64,000 nt of DNA, taken from contig NW_026015187.1 in the NCBI RefSeq assembly GCF_020379485.1, positions 203,501-267,500 of the forward strand. The letters are read 5' to 3'. The position numbers and the translations under genes were made by a program. This DNA is from Brassica napus (taxonomy: Eukaryota > Streptophyta > Magnoliopsida > Brassicales > Brassicaceae). The notes below the pieces were generated by a model. That model was not told the DNA's origin and did no database searches. It saw nothing but the letters and a program-made list of their open reading frames with translations. Each line of letters opens with the position of its first letter. Positions within the stretch are counted from its first letter, which is position 1. Below, piece by piece: positions 50,001 to 61,212 of the stretch.

Positions 50001-50812
50001 TTTCACTGATCAAAGAAGCCTAAGGAAGATTGAAGAGTGCAAGGAAAAAGGTATAACCATAAGGCATATGGGGATGCTCAAGTTGTTAAGAGATCAGAAG
50101 ATATATTAACAGAGAAAGTGTGAAGTCATCATACAAGAGTACTTTGTTGGTAAATCAAGTTTGGTATAGGCGGACTTGTTGATTCCTCAGTTACTAGACA
50201 GAAGAAGGAAATCAGAAAGTAATAGAACAAGACTTGGATATGCGAAATTTCAGTGAGATTGAGTCGTTCAGAAGTTTTTGAAGAGTATCTCAGATAGATA
50301 AGAAGGGTATGGAATACTGTAAGGGAAATCATTTCTGGAATAAGTGTGTTTGTGTGTATTTGAGAGTGGCACCCTTGGTCTGAATCATGTTAGCGTGATT
50401 GATCGTGCATGTTCTTGTTTGATTGTTGCACGGTTAATCAAGTTAACATTGACCAGACTGGAGATGTTACATTCACGTATGGCACATCACCTCACGTTCC
50501 AAATTTCATGTTGCTGTTATGGGAAAAAGCCAGATAAAAAAGGTTGAGAAGTGATAGTCTATAGATACAAGATTGTTAGAAAAAGTATGCAGACCGCAGT
50601 TGACAAGAGTTGTGCAGAGTAAAGAATTTGGTTATCTTGAAAGTGGCTGCTCATAAAAGAAAGGATCGGTTGGGAGAATCAAGGATCAACCATGAGTTGT
50701 TTTGATATGGGCAGATTAAGATAAGGTCAGAGCTAATATCCAGAACTCCTTTCAGAGACTGTTCAGTAAAGAGTGTACAGTTATGTTTTCAGAATTCGGG
50801 GACGAATTCTTT
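47039..50812 (+). pseudogene. decayed gag-pol of element D
   Basis: No intact frame. Readable remnants in the correct order are as follows. A retropepsin-like VFDAGTTH, where active families usually have a D-S/T-G triad, lies at about 48683-48706. A start-of-RT block (G-F-V-R-L-S, then P-M-S-V-V-K-K-K and L-R-L-C) lies at 49282-49368. An RNase H piece (YASRELRKH, ENY, LGLVAV) lies at about 49880-49965. After that, GKSSLV with ADLLIP near 50150 resembles the usual GKANVVADALSR link. Stops and frameshifts separate all of these. I could not identify integrase with confidence. Some 200-250-bp frames (47739-47993, 48057-48281) may be gag remains. The protein cannot be made from this copy. Confidence 0.7.
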
Positions 50813-50813
50813 T

Positions 50814-50826
50814 GAGGGGGGAAGAA
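50814..50826 (+). other. polypurine tract of element D
   Basis: GAGGGGGGAAGAA immediately before LTR D2, preceded by CGGGGACGAATTCTTTT as in many plant gypsy elements. Confidence 0.92.
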
Positions 50827-53650
50827 TGTAATAACCCTCACGAGCAGATATAATTTTGGTCAAGAAAATTCTTTAAGATCAGTTTGAAGATTGATCGATC
50901 AGAATTTAAATAAAAATCGACACGGTGAATTAATCTCGACGGGGCTGTCTTTTGGTCGAAAAACCATCTCTTGATGGTTCTGGTCGAGTGTTAATTATTA
51001 TCGTTGATTTTTATTCATGCTGGGTGAGTTTATTCAGAGCAGGACGAGATTCGAATGATGAAAAATATTTAGTCGAAACAGTCCGGAAAATATCGACAAA
51101 ACTCTTAAAATTATTTCTGAACAGTCACATGCTTTGCACCTTCTAGCCTACTTGCTTCCTCAGTAATTAGGTCACATGACCTACACCTACTTGCTTGCCT
51201 GCTTGCTCATTAGAAGTCACATGCTGGTCACAAGCTACTTGCTTCAGCTGCTTGTAGCTTTCTTCATGGGAAGGAAAAGTTCAGCTGCTTGTGCTGCTTG
51301 GTGTGCTGAAGCATGTCACCAGCTGTCTAACCTCATCTTTGTCTTTTGTGGGAGCAAACCCTCATCTGAAGCAACTCCTTATGATATAAAATACCCTCTT
51401 CTCTCCTCTGGACGTTCATAACCTGCAAGAAAAACCAGAGAAAAATTCAGAGAGAAAGAGAGAAAGAAGAGAGAAAAATCTGTGAGAAAAGATTCATGAA
51501 AAATTCAGAAAAATATTCAGAGAAGAGGAGTGAGCATGGACAACTCTTTCTCACCATCCTGTGACTTTAATCAGTGAGTTTTGGAGTGTTTAAGAGCTGA
51601 AGATTTGGTGTCCTGAAGTTGAGAATCACCTATGTTCTTCAGCCTTTGATTTTGATCGGTAAGATGGTTGTGGATCAGTTTCTGTGAGAAGTTTTGTTGG
51701 TTTGCCTACACTGGAGATAAATTCTGAATAAATCCAACCATGGATTCTTGTGGTGTTGATCAGGTTAATTCGTGGTTAGCTTGAAGAGAGACAACCAGTC
51801 AAGTTTAATTAGTTGAGTAAAACCGGTAAGCTTCAGCTTCTTGATTCAGCCATGTTTTGATGAGAACCAATTGATGTATGTTGGTTAACCTGTCAGGATC
51901 AGTTGTCTAAGGTCTTGTTCTCTTCAGTCTTGGTTGGTTTATGATTTAATCAGTCTCATAGAACCAGTAGACGAACTGTTAAGAATTATGGGAATTAAAC
52001 AGAACTGATTTGATCTTGTTTAGAACTGAATTGAGCTGAGTATGTTCTGATCTGATCTGAGCGAAGCTGTCTATGGTCTGAAATTGTCTTGAACTGATGT
52101 CGTCTGAGTATAACCGAGTTAAGCTGTTGGGAACTGATTAGAACCGGAGTTAGCTGAGCATGAACTAAGCTGATATGAACCGAGTTAAATTGTTAAAGCT
52201 TGAACCGAGCTGAACATGGTATCAATCTGTCTTGAACCGAACTGATATGAGAGAACTGAACTGAAATGTTATGAACTGAGTTGAGTTTCTTCTTGAACCA
52301 GACTACTGAACCTTATGTTCCAACTGTTATGTTTTGAATTCAGATGGCCAAGGAGAGTATTCGGATCAGCCGGATCCTTGTGATGGTTCTGAACCGAGAG
52401 TGATCCAAAAGTGAAGTGTGATTAGCTTGAGCTCGAGTCTAGTCTTCCTTAACCAATCTCATGGATTTAAAGGTGAGTCTAGATAGATGATGAATGAATT
52501 ATGAATGAGTATGCATGATTGCATATTGAATATGGTTGATTAATTAAGAATTAATCATGAATTAATTAAGGAATAATCATTGATTAATTAAGGATTAATC
52601 ATGGATTAATTAAGGAGTAATTATGGTTTGATTGATTAAGTATTATTCCTTAATCTATATTTATATATGAAGTATTTATCTAGTTTAAATACTTAAGAAT
52701 AAGCAAGAATAATTCTTTGAGGTTATCCCGAGCCTTAGTACTTGTTCTCAAGTACTAATCTATAAGTATTCTATTAATAAGTGTGAATCATGTGAAGTCT
52801 TATTGTATACTCACTCTCCCGAAAGTCCCGCATTGCCGTGAATTGGTCCTGCGATATGGATCAAGGTCATGAAGACACGATGATGGGGTCGCACCCTGGA
52901 GGCCGTGTAACTGCATGCAGCGTTGGATGTTCTATCTTGGAATATCTGATGGAGATGATGGTTATATTTATTCCCCGTTAAGCTCGGTTAGCCTTGGTGG
53001 TTTTCCGGGTTTAGCATATATATATATATATTAAGAGTATGAGTGATTGGCGGGTATCGTGGAGGTGATGTTTAAGATAGATTCACATGGATGGATTGAG
53101 AGGCCTTATATTAATTATGGAATATAATTCCACTGCATTCAAATGGTGTCGATTGCTCGGGATACTATTGATATGTGTTTGGGTGTGGGATTAGACTCAC
53201 TGAGTAAACTAGTTACTCATGACTCATTTGATATGCAGGTAACCAGTAGGTGGGAGACCTTTACTCTAGGACGGGAAGGAACGGCATTACCAAGCGGTAG
53301 TTTTATTATCCTTGCAAAGTCATTTTGATATATCTTATGAATAAGATTTGTAGACCGAAAACCTCGAGGTTAATTTATAACAAATTTTGTAAGATGATTT
53401 TGAATGATATATAAATAATGTTTTTTTTTAAAAAAGTACGGGTTCCATATGATATTAGTCCTTGTCCGGACGAACTAACTATCAGGTATTTCTTTCTCGG
53501 GTTGAAAAGCCTAGAGTGGTATCAGATAGGAGCATTGGTGTTCTTTGATTGTTGGTCTAAGGCGATCGGAAGTATTCTGAGAACCTCAGATCGACCATCG
53601 AGGAACATCGACCGTGTCATTTCCGGTCATCTATGATCGGGGGTGTCACA
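50827..53650 (+). repeat. LTR D2 (3' LTR of element D)
   Basis: 2824 bp, near-identical to D1. Differences noticed include GAGCAG for GAACAG, an added AGAGAAAG stretch near 51460, GTGACTTTAATC for GTGATATTAATC, and a shorter AT run. Followed by GCGTA and resumed I1 sequence. Confidence 0.93.
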
Positions 53651-53655
53651 GCGTA

Positions 53656-54360
53656 CGCCCGCAAGCCCTACTGTGACGCTTGGGGTGACATTGTACCTGC
53701 ACTCTTCCCAGACAAAGAGGAAATGGAGTTCGCGGAGCAGCCGAACACCCCTATCCAGGAGACGACCGTGAGGCGTCGGGTTTTGAAGCCCCATTTCCAG
53801 CGGGCAGCCGAGTACAGGCGATTGTACCAGGGTCAGGGGACTTTCCAGTTTGCACCTGAAGTTGACATGACACCTCCCACAAGGGGCCGAGGGCGCCAAG
53901 GAAGATTCCGAGCATTGATGCAGAGAGCCTGAGGAGCATAACCGGTGTATGTCGGTGTGGAACATTGATGCAGACCAGGCAAGGACCGCGCTCAGTCCGG
54001 GAGTACACAAGAGGAATTCCTAGAGACAGCCAAAAGATGCAAGCCCAAGACAGCGGAGGATTGGTGCCGGTGGTATAAGGCAGGACTCCGCGAGGAGATA
54101 CGGAGCAAGCTGATTGGTGTGTTGGAACCATGGGAATTCGCCTTGGTGAACCGGATGGCCGGTCAGGGGATGGAGGCTGAACGGACACTTACTCGTCGGC
54201 TTGTCGCCATCTCGAGCTCTGAGGAAGACATGGATGTGGAAGAGGATCCATCGGAGGAGTCAGAGTGGGAAGAGGAGCCGGCGTTGTCGACCAGGAGTGG
54301 CCGCGCGGCTGGTTCTAAGCCGGAAGGGGAGCAGAAGTCTCCAGTTCGAAGTGGCTTGTG
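53656..54360 (+). pseudogene. gag-like region of internal region I1 (element C)
   Basis: It continues the gag-like ORF that D interrupted. The first frame (to 53932) ends GRQG-RFRALMQRA. Compared with I2 it lacks 81 bp between two CAAGGAAGA repeats (join at 53897-53905). The gag block lies one frame back and has an extra A near 54011 (ACACAAGAGG against ACACAGAGG in I2). After that, the later part (from 54119: ALVNRMAGQ, then acidic SSSEED and EEDPSEESEWEEEP) falls back into the first frame. With D inserted as well, this copy is non-functional. Confidence 0.7.
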
Positions 54361-54667
54361 GTGGTACTTGAGTCAGCTAGTAGGAGTAGGACATAATTTT
54401 TTCTTCTTTCATAATGGTTTTAGCTTTTCGTTTCTTGATATAAGGATATTCGCGGATTTTGGCGATACCTTGGGACCTATTTATTGTTGTAGTCCTACTC
54501 CATTTCATTTATTAAATTCATTGTTGGTTTTAAATGATCTTGAGCAAGTAGGACGCCTATTTCGTGCTTCCCTTGATTGTGTTTGGAAACTCACCCTAGT
54601 TTTGGGATGTTAAGTTCGAACTGAAGATTTGGAATTCGAGACGAATTTCGAATAAGAGGAGGAAAAT
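54361..54667 (+). other. 3' untranslated part of I1 with polypurine tract
   Basis: No coding seen. It ends with GACGAATTTCG and the purine-rich AAGAGGAGGAAAAT directly before LTR C2, which is the likely polypurine tract. I2 has the equivalent at 58258-58271 (AAGAGGAGGAGAAT). Confidence 0.65.
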
Positions 54668-56245
54668 TGTAACACCCCAAAACCAGCCCATTTAAATTTT
54701 TTAAATGCTAAAGGGTTCTCTACAGCCCAATTAGAAAACCCTAGGGTTTTCCCTTTCTCTTTCCCTTATAAAAGCAAGCCTCCACTTCTTTTCCTCTCAT
54801 CAGAAATCTAGAAGCGAAGCCCTGCTGAGAATTCCCGGAAACCAGAAGCCCTAGCCGTCGACATCTTTTCTCTCTCCCATACCGCCTTTCTCCTCTTTCT
54901 CTCTCTTCGCCGCGCCACCTCATCTCTCTCTCCTCGCCGCGCCTCCTCTCTCCTCTCTCTCTCTCCATGCCGCCTCTCTCTCTCCTCGCCGTGAGCAGCC
55001 GCGAGTGGTGGTGGTAGCTGTGTGGTGCCGTTGACCTCAGATCTCATCTCTCTTGCCTCTCATCTCAGATCCAGATCCAGATCTAGGCTAAGGTGAGGTG
55101 TTCTGTTCCAGATCTTGTTCATGATCTTTTATATTGTTGAATGAGGAATTAGGATGGTTTAGATCCTGATTGATGTTAGGTTGATAGATCATACTGCATA
55201 AGAACGCTCATACTGATGAAGGACAGTAAATGGATTGTTTGTGTTGATTGAATGATAAATGATTGATTGGTCGATGATCTATTCTTGTTTGTGGTTGAAA
55301 GCTAGGATGCTTAGAAGTAATTAAAAATAGGTTAATAGTAAACGTTAACCGGTTGATTAGATGAATGATAGGACATCCGTGAAATGGTGGTTTACTGAAT
55401 TGAGTGTGACACCGAGAACGGGTGGCGTCTAAAAAGAAAAGTATGAAAGAGTCTAAAGAATAAGGAAAAGGAAATGATAAGAAAAAGGAAAGAAGAATGA
55501 ATGATTAGTAAATTACCCGGGAAGGGTGGGATAAATTACCCGGGAAGGGTGGGATAAATTACCCGGGGAGGGTGGAAAGAAAGATAACGCGGCGGCCATA
55601 GTGTTCAAAAACGGCAGAGATGCGGGGCCATAGCATCGGATAAAAATGGCAGGGTAAGAATAGAGGCGCCGGTAAGATTCAGTCACGCCGTGTCTTGGCG
55701 GGAAGGGGTCGTAATACACTGCAAAGGCGGTCCGTACCCGAGGAACTGGGTGACGGGCCTACCAGGGCAGGCGACTTCACAGGAAGCAGCAAGAAAAGGG
55801 GAGTAATGGTCCGCTTGAGCTGTGTAGGTCCTAAAGTCCTAGGATGATGGGGAGTCTTAAATAATAAACCGAATTCTATGAATTGAGTTATGACTGAGTT
55901 CATTACAGTGCCTGATTTGTGAAATGAAACATGAGTAACTAGCTAATAGGTTGCATCGAACTGAGTGTAGTGACTAGACGGTTCTCGTTTTGCATTGAGC
56001 CGTATAGAGGCTCATGGGGGAGACTGGTCTAGAATCACTTCACTGAGTATTAATACTCACCCCTCTTTTCCATCTCCAATTTTTGCAGAACTATAAGTGG
56101 AAATGTCACCGGTAAGGAAGGAAATGCACCTGAAACTCATGGGACCTGTAACGGGACACCGAAGATGTCGGGAAAGTAGACATGTGTGTCCTCAACCCCG
56201 CGCCCAGGAACCCCGGTCGGAAATGGGGAAGGGGCGGGTGTTACA
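54668..56245 (+). repeat. LTR C2 (middle LTR of element C)
   Basis: 1578 bp, TGTAACACCCC to GGTGTTACA. It serves at once as 3' LTR of I1 and 5' LTR of I2. TATA box is at 54777-54784 and the triple 23-bp repeat at 55509-55577. The primer site after it is mutated (TTGTATCAGAGC). Confidence 0.92.
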
Positions 56246-57108
56246 ATTTGTATCAGAGCTAGGTTAATGTCCCTTAATACTAACTTAAGGGATCAGCGTT
56301 TCCGCCATTGCCTATTTCCCTTATGGTTCTGATAGACCGACATAGCTAATGTTGACGGAGAAATCGAACAGCTCAGAGTTTCCGGCCAAGATCAGATCAA
56401 CAAAAAATCCTCGTACCACGGTGTAGTGGAGTTTCAGAGGTTCAAAAATGGGTAACAAGGAGTTGTAAGGCAAGTATACAGAGGGATTAGTCGCCTAGCA
56501 CGCAAGAAAAAGGGGGAATGGAAAGTCGGACCTACGAGCTGGAGGGAAATGTCTCGCCAGCGACACCGCCCCACACCGGGCCGGGAAGGCCGGGGGAGGA
56601 GAGACGGACGCAAGGCCGAGGAGTGCGCAGCTTCACAGAGGAATTTAACCCTGTAAAGAAATGAACTCCTGGCATTCCGATATAACAGTCAAACTCGTTT
56701 CCATAGATTAAAAAAAAAAAAAAGGCGCGGGTCCCACAACCATGGCGTGGGCCCGCCGACGAGGAAGAAGCAAACCGGGGCGGCCAAGGGACTGCCGGCA
56801 AGACAGTAGGAGAAAACCGATTTCAGATTGTGAAGACTAAGCTAAGGATCATCTTGGGGTAAAAAGGATGATGGAGAGTCATCTTGGAGAAAAATGCGAA
56901 ATGCTAATAAGGATTTGGGATCTTCATAGGGTAAAAAGGCTGACGGTAAAAAGGATCGTCATGGGGCAAAAAGGGACGATAAGAATCACACCGTGGATGA
57001 TATTTTATGGAATGCTGAAGCAGCACTAGTTTTGAGAAATGATTGAAAACTGCCATCTATGCATGACTACTATTATGTTCTGATCAGGTCTTTGTTTTAC
57101 GCTGCAGG
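56246..57108 (+). other. 5' leader of internal region I2 of element C
   Basis: Altered primer site at 56248-56259, then leader sequence matching 43263-44132. It includes a shortened Lys-Asp-Gly-type tract and a run of A near 56710. The only ORFs are small ones that I do not consider coding. Confidence 0.5.
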
Positions 57109-57962
57109 ATGTCTTCACCTGTGCATCATGAGCTCGGAGAAAGACGCATGCGCTATGGACCAAAAGGGACAAGGGCGTACGCCCGCAAGCCCTACTGTGA
57201 CGCGTGGGGTGACATGGTACCTGCACTCTTCCCAGACGAAGAGGAAATGGAGTTCGCGGAGCAGCCGAACGCCCCTATCCAGGAGACGACCGTGAGGCGT
57301 CGGGTTTTGATGCCCCATTTCCAGCGGGCAGCCGAGTACAGGCGATTGTACCAGGGTCAGGGGACTTTCCAGTTTGCACCTGAAGTTGACATGACACCGC
57401 CCACAAGGGGCCGAAGGCGCCAAGGAAGACGGGGCCGACTAGGGAAGGTCCTGGACCGATCAGGATGGAGGACAGTGTACCAACGGGGAAACGTGGACGC
57501 CCAAGGAAGATTCCGAGCATTGATGCAGAGAGCCTGAGGAGCATAACCGGTGTATGTCGGTGTGGAACATTGATGCAGGCCAGGCAAGGACCGCGCTCAG
57601 TCCGGGAGTACACAGAGGAATTCCTGGAGTCAGCCAAAAGATGCAAGCCCAAGACAGCGGAGGATTGGTGCTGGTGGTATAAGGCAGGTCTCCGCGAGGA
57701 GATTCGGGGAAAGCTGATTGGTGTGTTGGAACCATTGGAATTCGCCTTGGTGAACCGGATGGCCGGTCAGGCGATGGAGGCTGAACGGACACTTACTCGT
57801 CGGCTCGTCGCCATCTCGAGCTCTGAGGAAGACGTGGAAGTGGAAGAGGATCCATCGGAGGACTCAGAGTGGGAAGAGGAGCCGGCGTCGTCGACCTGGA
57901 GTGGCCGCGCGGCTGGTCCTAAGCCGGAAGGGGAGCAGAAGTCTCCAGTTCGAAGTGGCTAG
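57109..57962 (+). CDS. gag-like protein of element C (I2 copy), two overlapping frames
   Basis: The ATG at 57109 (after TTTTACGCTGCAGG) starts a 142-codon frame ending at 57537. A second frame, one base back, is open through 57962. Its sequence carries a GKRGRPRK basic AT-hook-like stretch. It then has a retrotransposon gag-domain signature (S-V-R-E-Y-T-E-E-F, later GLREEIRGKLIG and AL-V-N-R-M-A) and an acidic tail (EEDVEVEEDPSEDSEWEEEP). In the overlap, GGGAAAC at 57486-57492 lies in zero frame as G-GGA-AAC. A -1 slip there would lead directly into the second frame. The -1 relation also exists in I1. Alternatives: an old indel shared by both copies. No zinc knuckle or polymerase follows. Role by family: capsid. 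Confidence 0.65.
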
Positions 57963-58271
57963 TGCTGGTACCTGAGTCAGCTAGTAGGAGTAGGAAACAA
58001 TTTTTTCTTCTTTCATAATGGTTTTAGCTTTTCGTTTCTTGTTATAAGGATATTCGCGGATTTTGGCAATACCTTGGGACCTATTTATTGTTGTAGTCCT
58101 ACTCCATTTCATTTATTAAATTCATTGTTGCTTTTAAATGATCTTGAGCAAGTAGGAAGCCTATGTCGTGCTTCCCTTGATTGTGTTTGGAAACTCACCC
58201 TAGTTTTGGGATGTTAAGTTCGAACTGAAGATTTGGAATTCGAGACGAATTCCGAATAAGAGGAGGAGAAT
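57963..58271 (+). other. 3' untranslated part of I2 with polypurine tract
   Basis: Closely matches 54361-54667. No coding seen. The purine-rich AAGAGGAGGAGAAT lies directly before LTR C3. Confidence 0.65.
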
Positions 58272-59852
58272 TGTAAAACCCCAAAACCAGCCCATTTAAA
58301 TTTTTTAAATGCTAATGGGTTCTCTACAGCCCAATTAGAAAACCCTAGGGTTTTCCCTTTCTCTTTCCCTTATAAAAGCAAGCCTCCACTTCTTTTCCTC
58401 TCATCAGAAATCTAGAAGCGAAGCCCTGCAGAGAATTCCTGGAAACCAGAAGCCCTAGTCGTCGACCTCTTCTCTCTATCCCATGCCGCCTCTCTCCTCT
58501 TTCTCTCTCTTCACCGCGCCACCTCTTCTCTCTCTCTCCTCGCCGCGCCTCCTCTCTCCTCTCTCTCTCTCCATGCCGCCTCTCTCTCTCCTCGCCGTGA
58601 GCAGCCGCGAGTGGTGGTGGTAGCTGTGTGGTGCCGTTGAACTCAGATCTCATCTCTCTTGCCTCTCATCTCAGATCCAGATCCAGATCTAGGCTAAGGT
58701 GAGGTGTTCTATTCCAGATCTTGTTCATGATATTTTATATTGTTGAATGAGGAATTAGGATGGTTTAGATCCTGATTGATGTTAGGTTGATAGATCATAC
58801 TGCATAAGAACGCTCATACTGATTAAGGACAGTAAATGGATTGTTTGTGTTGATTGAATGATGAATGATTGATTGGTCGATGATCTACTCTTGTTTGTGG
58901 TTGAAAGCTAGGATGCTTAGAAGGAATTAAAAATAGGTTAATAGTAAACGTTAACCGGTTGATTAGATGAATGATAGGACATCCGTGAAATGGTTGTTTA
59001 CTGAATTGAGTGTGACACCGAGAACGGGTGGCGTCTAAAAAGAAAAGTATGAAAGAGTCTAAAGAATAAGGAAAAGGAAATGATAAGAAAAAGGTAAGAA
59101 GAATGAATGATTAGTAAATTACCCGGGAAGGGTGGGATAAATTACCCGGGAAGGGTGGGATAAATTACCCGGGGAGGGTGGAAAGAAAGATAACGCGGCG
59201 GCCATAGCGTTCAAAAACGGCGGAGATGCGGGGCCATAGCATCGGATAAAAATGGCAGGGTAAGAATAGAGGCGCCGGTAAGATTGAGTCACGCCGAGTC
59301 TTGGCGGTAAGGGGTCGTAATACACTGCAAAGGCAGTCCGTACCCGAGGAACTGGGTGACGGGCCTACCAGGGCAGGCGACTTCACAGGAAGCAGCAAGA
59401 AAAGGGGAGTAATGGTCCGCTTGAGCTGTGTAGGTCCTAAAGTCCTAGGATGATGGGGAGTCTTAAATAATAAACCGAATTCTATGAATTGAGTAATGAA
59501 TGAGTTCATTACAGTGCCTGATTTGTGAAATGAAACATGAGTAACTAGCTAATAGGTTGCATCAAACTGAGTGTAGTTACTAGACGGTTCTCGTTTCGCA
59601 TTGAGCCGTATAGAGGCTCATGGGGGAGACTGGTCTAGAATCGCTTCACTGAGTATTAATACTCACCCCTCTTTTCCATCTCCAATTTTTGCAGAACTAT
59701 AAGTGGAAATGTCACCGGTAAGGAAGGAAATGCACCTGAAACTCATGGGACCAGTAACGGGACACACAGAGATGTCGGGAAAGTAGACATCTGTGTCCTC
59801 AACCCCGCGCCCAGGAACCCCGGTCGGAAATGGGGAAGGGGCGGGTGTTACA
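58272..59852 (+). repeat. LTR C3 (third LTR of element C)
   Basis: 1581 bp, starting TGTAAAACC (C2 has TGTAACACC) and ending GGTGTTACA. TATA box is at 58371-58378 and the triple repeat at 59115-59183. Followed directly by the right TSD ACTAC and resumed element B. Confidence 0.92.
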
Positions 59853-59892
59853 ACTACCACAGTCAAGTTAAATGACTATAGCCAAGCGCTGA

Positions 59893-59908
59893 GTGGGAGG
59901 CAACCCAC
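59893..59908 (+). other. GTGGGAGGCAACCCAC hairpin in element B
   Basis: A 5-bp inverted repeat (GTGGG/CCCAC) with loop AGGCAA, preceded by AAGCGCTGA. To my knowledge this motif is conserved downstream of pol in Athila/Tat-lineage gypsy elements, which supports the assignment of B. Confidence 0.65.
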
Positions 59909-60620
59909 TATTAGGTATTTTACTTTGGTTTTATTAGCTAGCATTTAATTTCTTTCGTTTTATTTCTTTCTGATTTAGGAGACCCAAGTAGGAGGACCTG
60001 AATATCGACCGACGACTAGACGTCGACATCGTTCGACATAGGCAACCACACGACGATCGATGTAAAACTTACCCATCGATCGATATCTAATCCGGTCAGA
60101 TGTATCTTACCTACTTATTACATTTCGTACATCATAAACTATTCATCATAACTCCGGCTGAGTTACACTGGGACAGTGTAATTTAAGTCTGGGGGGAGAT
60201 TTACTAATATAATTTATTTTATTCTTATGTAAAAAGGAATTTCAAATAAATTATGCTTAGCTATTGAAAATAGGGACTATAATCTTATATTGATTTAAAC
60301 ATGAATATCTAACAAATCTTTAGCACCATTTTGGATTTACTGATTGCAGATAGCACTAAAGATGCTAAAGCGGATCAACCTATCAACTACACACTTGCCT
60401 TGAACCGTATGAAGTAACCAAAGCTGATTTCCAACACTAAACTTGACATAACCGCTTGTCTTGGGGCTTGGTATACATGGGATCGGATTCTTCAGACAGG
60501 TCTGAAAGGTAACGCCTGGTTTAGATTATTTATCACATTTTCTCTCTCTAGAGTTCGACCCTATATTAGTTAGTGAGTATATAAAAAAAAAAGAAAAAAA
60601 AAGATCTATTGTTTAATTAG
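59909..60620 (+). other. element B 3' region without coding
   Basis: It holds a few more ATCGATCGAT-type motifs (near 60052 and 60074) and a polypurine-like tract GTCTGGGGGGAGA at about 60187-60199. An AT-rich stretch with an A-rich run near 60583 follows. I see no open coding or other gene. Confidence 0.5.
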
Positions 60621-60830
60621 GATGAGTCTGAACAGGACTTGGTGGCTAAAACCATTAAGGCTTGATTCATAAGGACTCAAATAAAAGAGTTCGAAACGGG
60701 ACTTGGAGGCGGCAATCTTCAAGGCTCGCTTTCTCAAAGAACTCTTGGATATAGGTCAAAAAGAAGTGAACAGAACTTGGTGGCAACCACCATTAAGCTT
60801 TGATTCATGGAAGCCTGTCCAATCTTGGTC
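60621..60830 (+). repeat. three diverged tandem repeats in the 3' region of B
   Basis: Units around GGACTTGGTGGC (about 60636), GGGACTTGGAGGCGGC (about 60696) and GAACTTGGTGGCAACC (about 60772). Each is followed by a CATTAAGGCTTGATTCAT-like or TTCAAGGCTCGCTTTCTC-like stretch. They are clearly related but well diverged, and a 90-codon frame across them is probably fortuitous. Confidence 0.6.
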
Positions 60831-61212
60831 ACTGATCCTGCAATGGAAGCAGACTTTGACTGAAGAGAGAAACTATGAACTAACTTTTACCTGCACCTCC
60901 AGATACCTGTTTGAAATCCTTGCATCCTGTGATCGATACTCCCAAGGTAAAGCATTCACTTTATATTTATGCTAAGAAATGAAATCAGTAGAGGGGATGT
61001 CAGATGTGAATTGATGAGTCGTGTTTTGTTAAAAAAGGTTGCTAAGCTAGGATATTGCATAGTGTGGTTTTGTGATTAGGACTTTTTAAATGTGGCTACA
61101 AAATTGTTGAGGAAAGATTTCTATGTTTTAAAATCCTAAGTTCCCAAATATTTTCAAACCTCTTTCAGAGAGACTGCCTGTATGTTTTGCTTGAGGACAA
61201 GCAAAAGGGTAA

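Larger units (their letters stand above)
44207..53650 (+). mobile_element. Element D: Ty3/gypsy-type LTR retrotransposon with decayed pol, nested in C
   Basis: 9444 bp with TSD GCGTA, two 2.8-kb LTRs, Met-tRNA primer site and polypurine tract. The internal region (47023-50826, 3.8 kb) has no frame longer than about 84 codons, but pieces of protease, reverse transcriptase and RNase H can be read across frames. The 3' end GGGGACGAATTC ahead of the purine tract resembles Tekay/Del-type chromoviruses. The LTRs differ by eye at about 15-20 bases plus small indels (well under 1 percent), which is far less decay than the coding region shows. A related LTR starts at 62915. Confidence 0.9.
41684..59852 (+). 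mobile_element. Element C: three-LTR gag-only LTR retrotransposon complex inserted in B
   Basis: Order: LTR C1 (41684-43262), internal region I1 (43263-54667, containing nested element D), LTR C2 (54668-56245), internal region I2 (56246-58271), LTR C3 (58272-59852). One 5-bp TSD (ACTAC) brackets the whole. Without D, I1 is about 2.0 kb and I2 is 2026 bp. Both hold the same gag-like sequence and no polymerase. The three LTRs are clearly the same family, with small differences. The form suggests unequal recombination between LTRs of two copies or a tandem integration product. Confidence 0.88.

Noticed and set aside
50344..50547. Integrase remnant in element D
   Set aside because: The expected zinc-binding HHCC and D-D-E patterns could not be read in any frame; only the position fits, so integrase is not claimed.
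60703..60975. 90-codon ORF in the 3' region of element B
   Set aside because: It spans diverged non-coding repeats, shows no domain, and sits between the end of the coding region and the polypurine tract.
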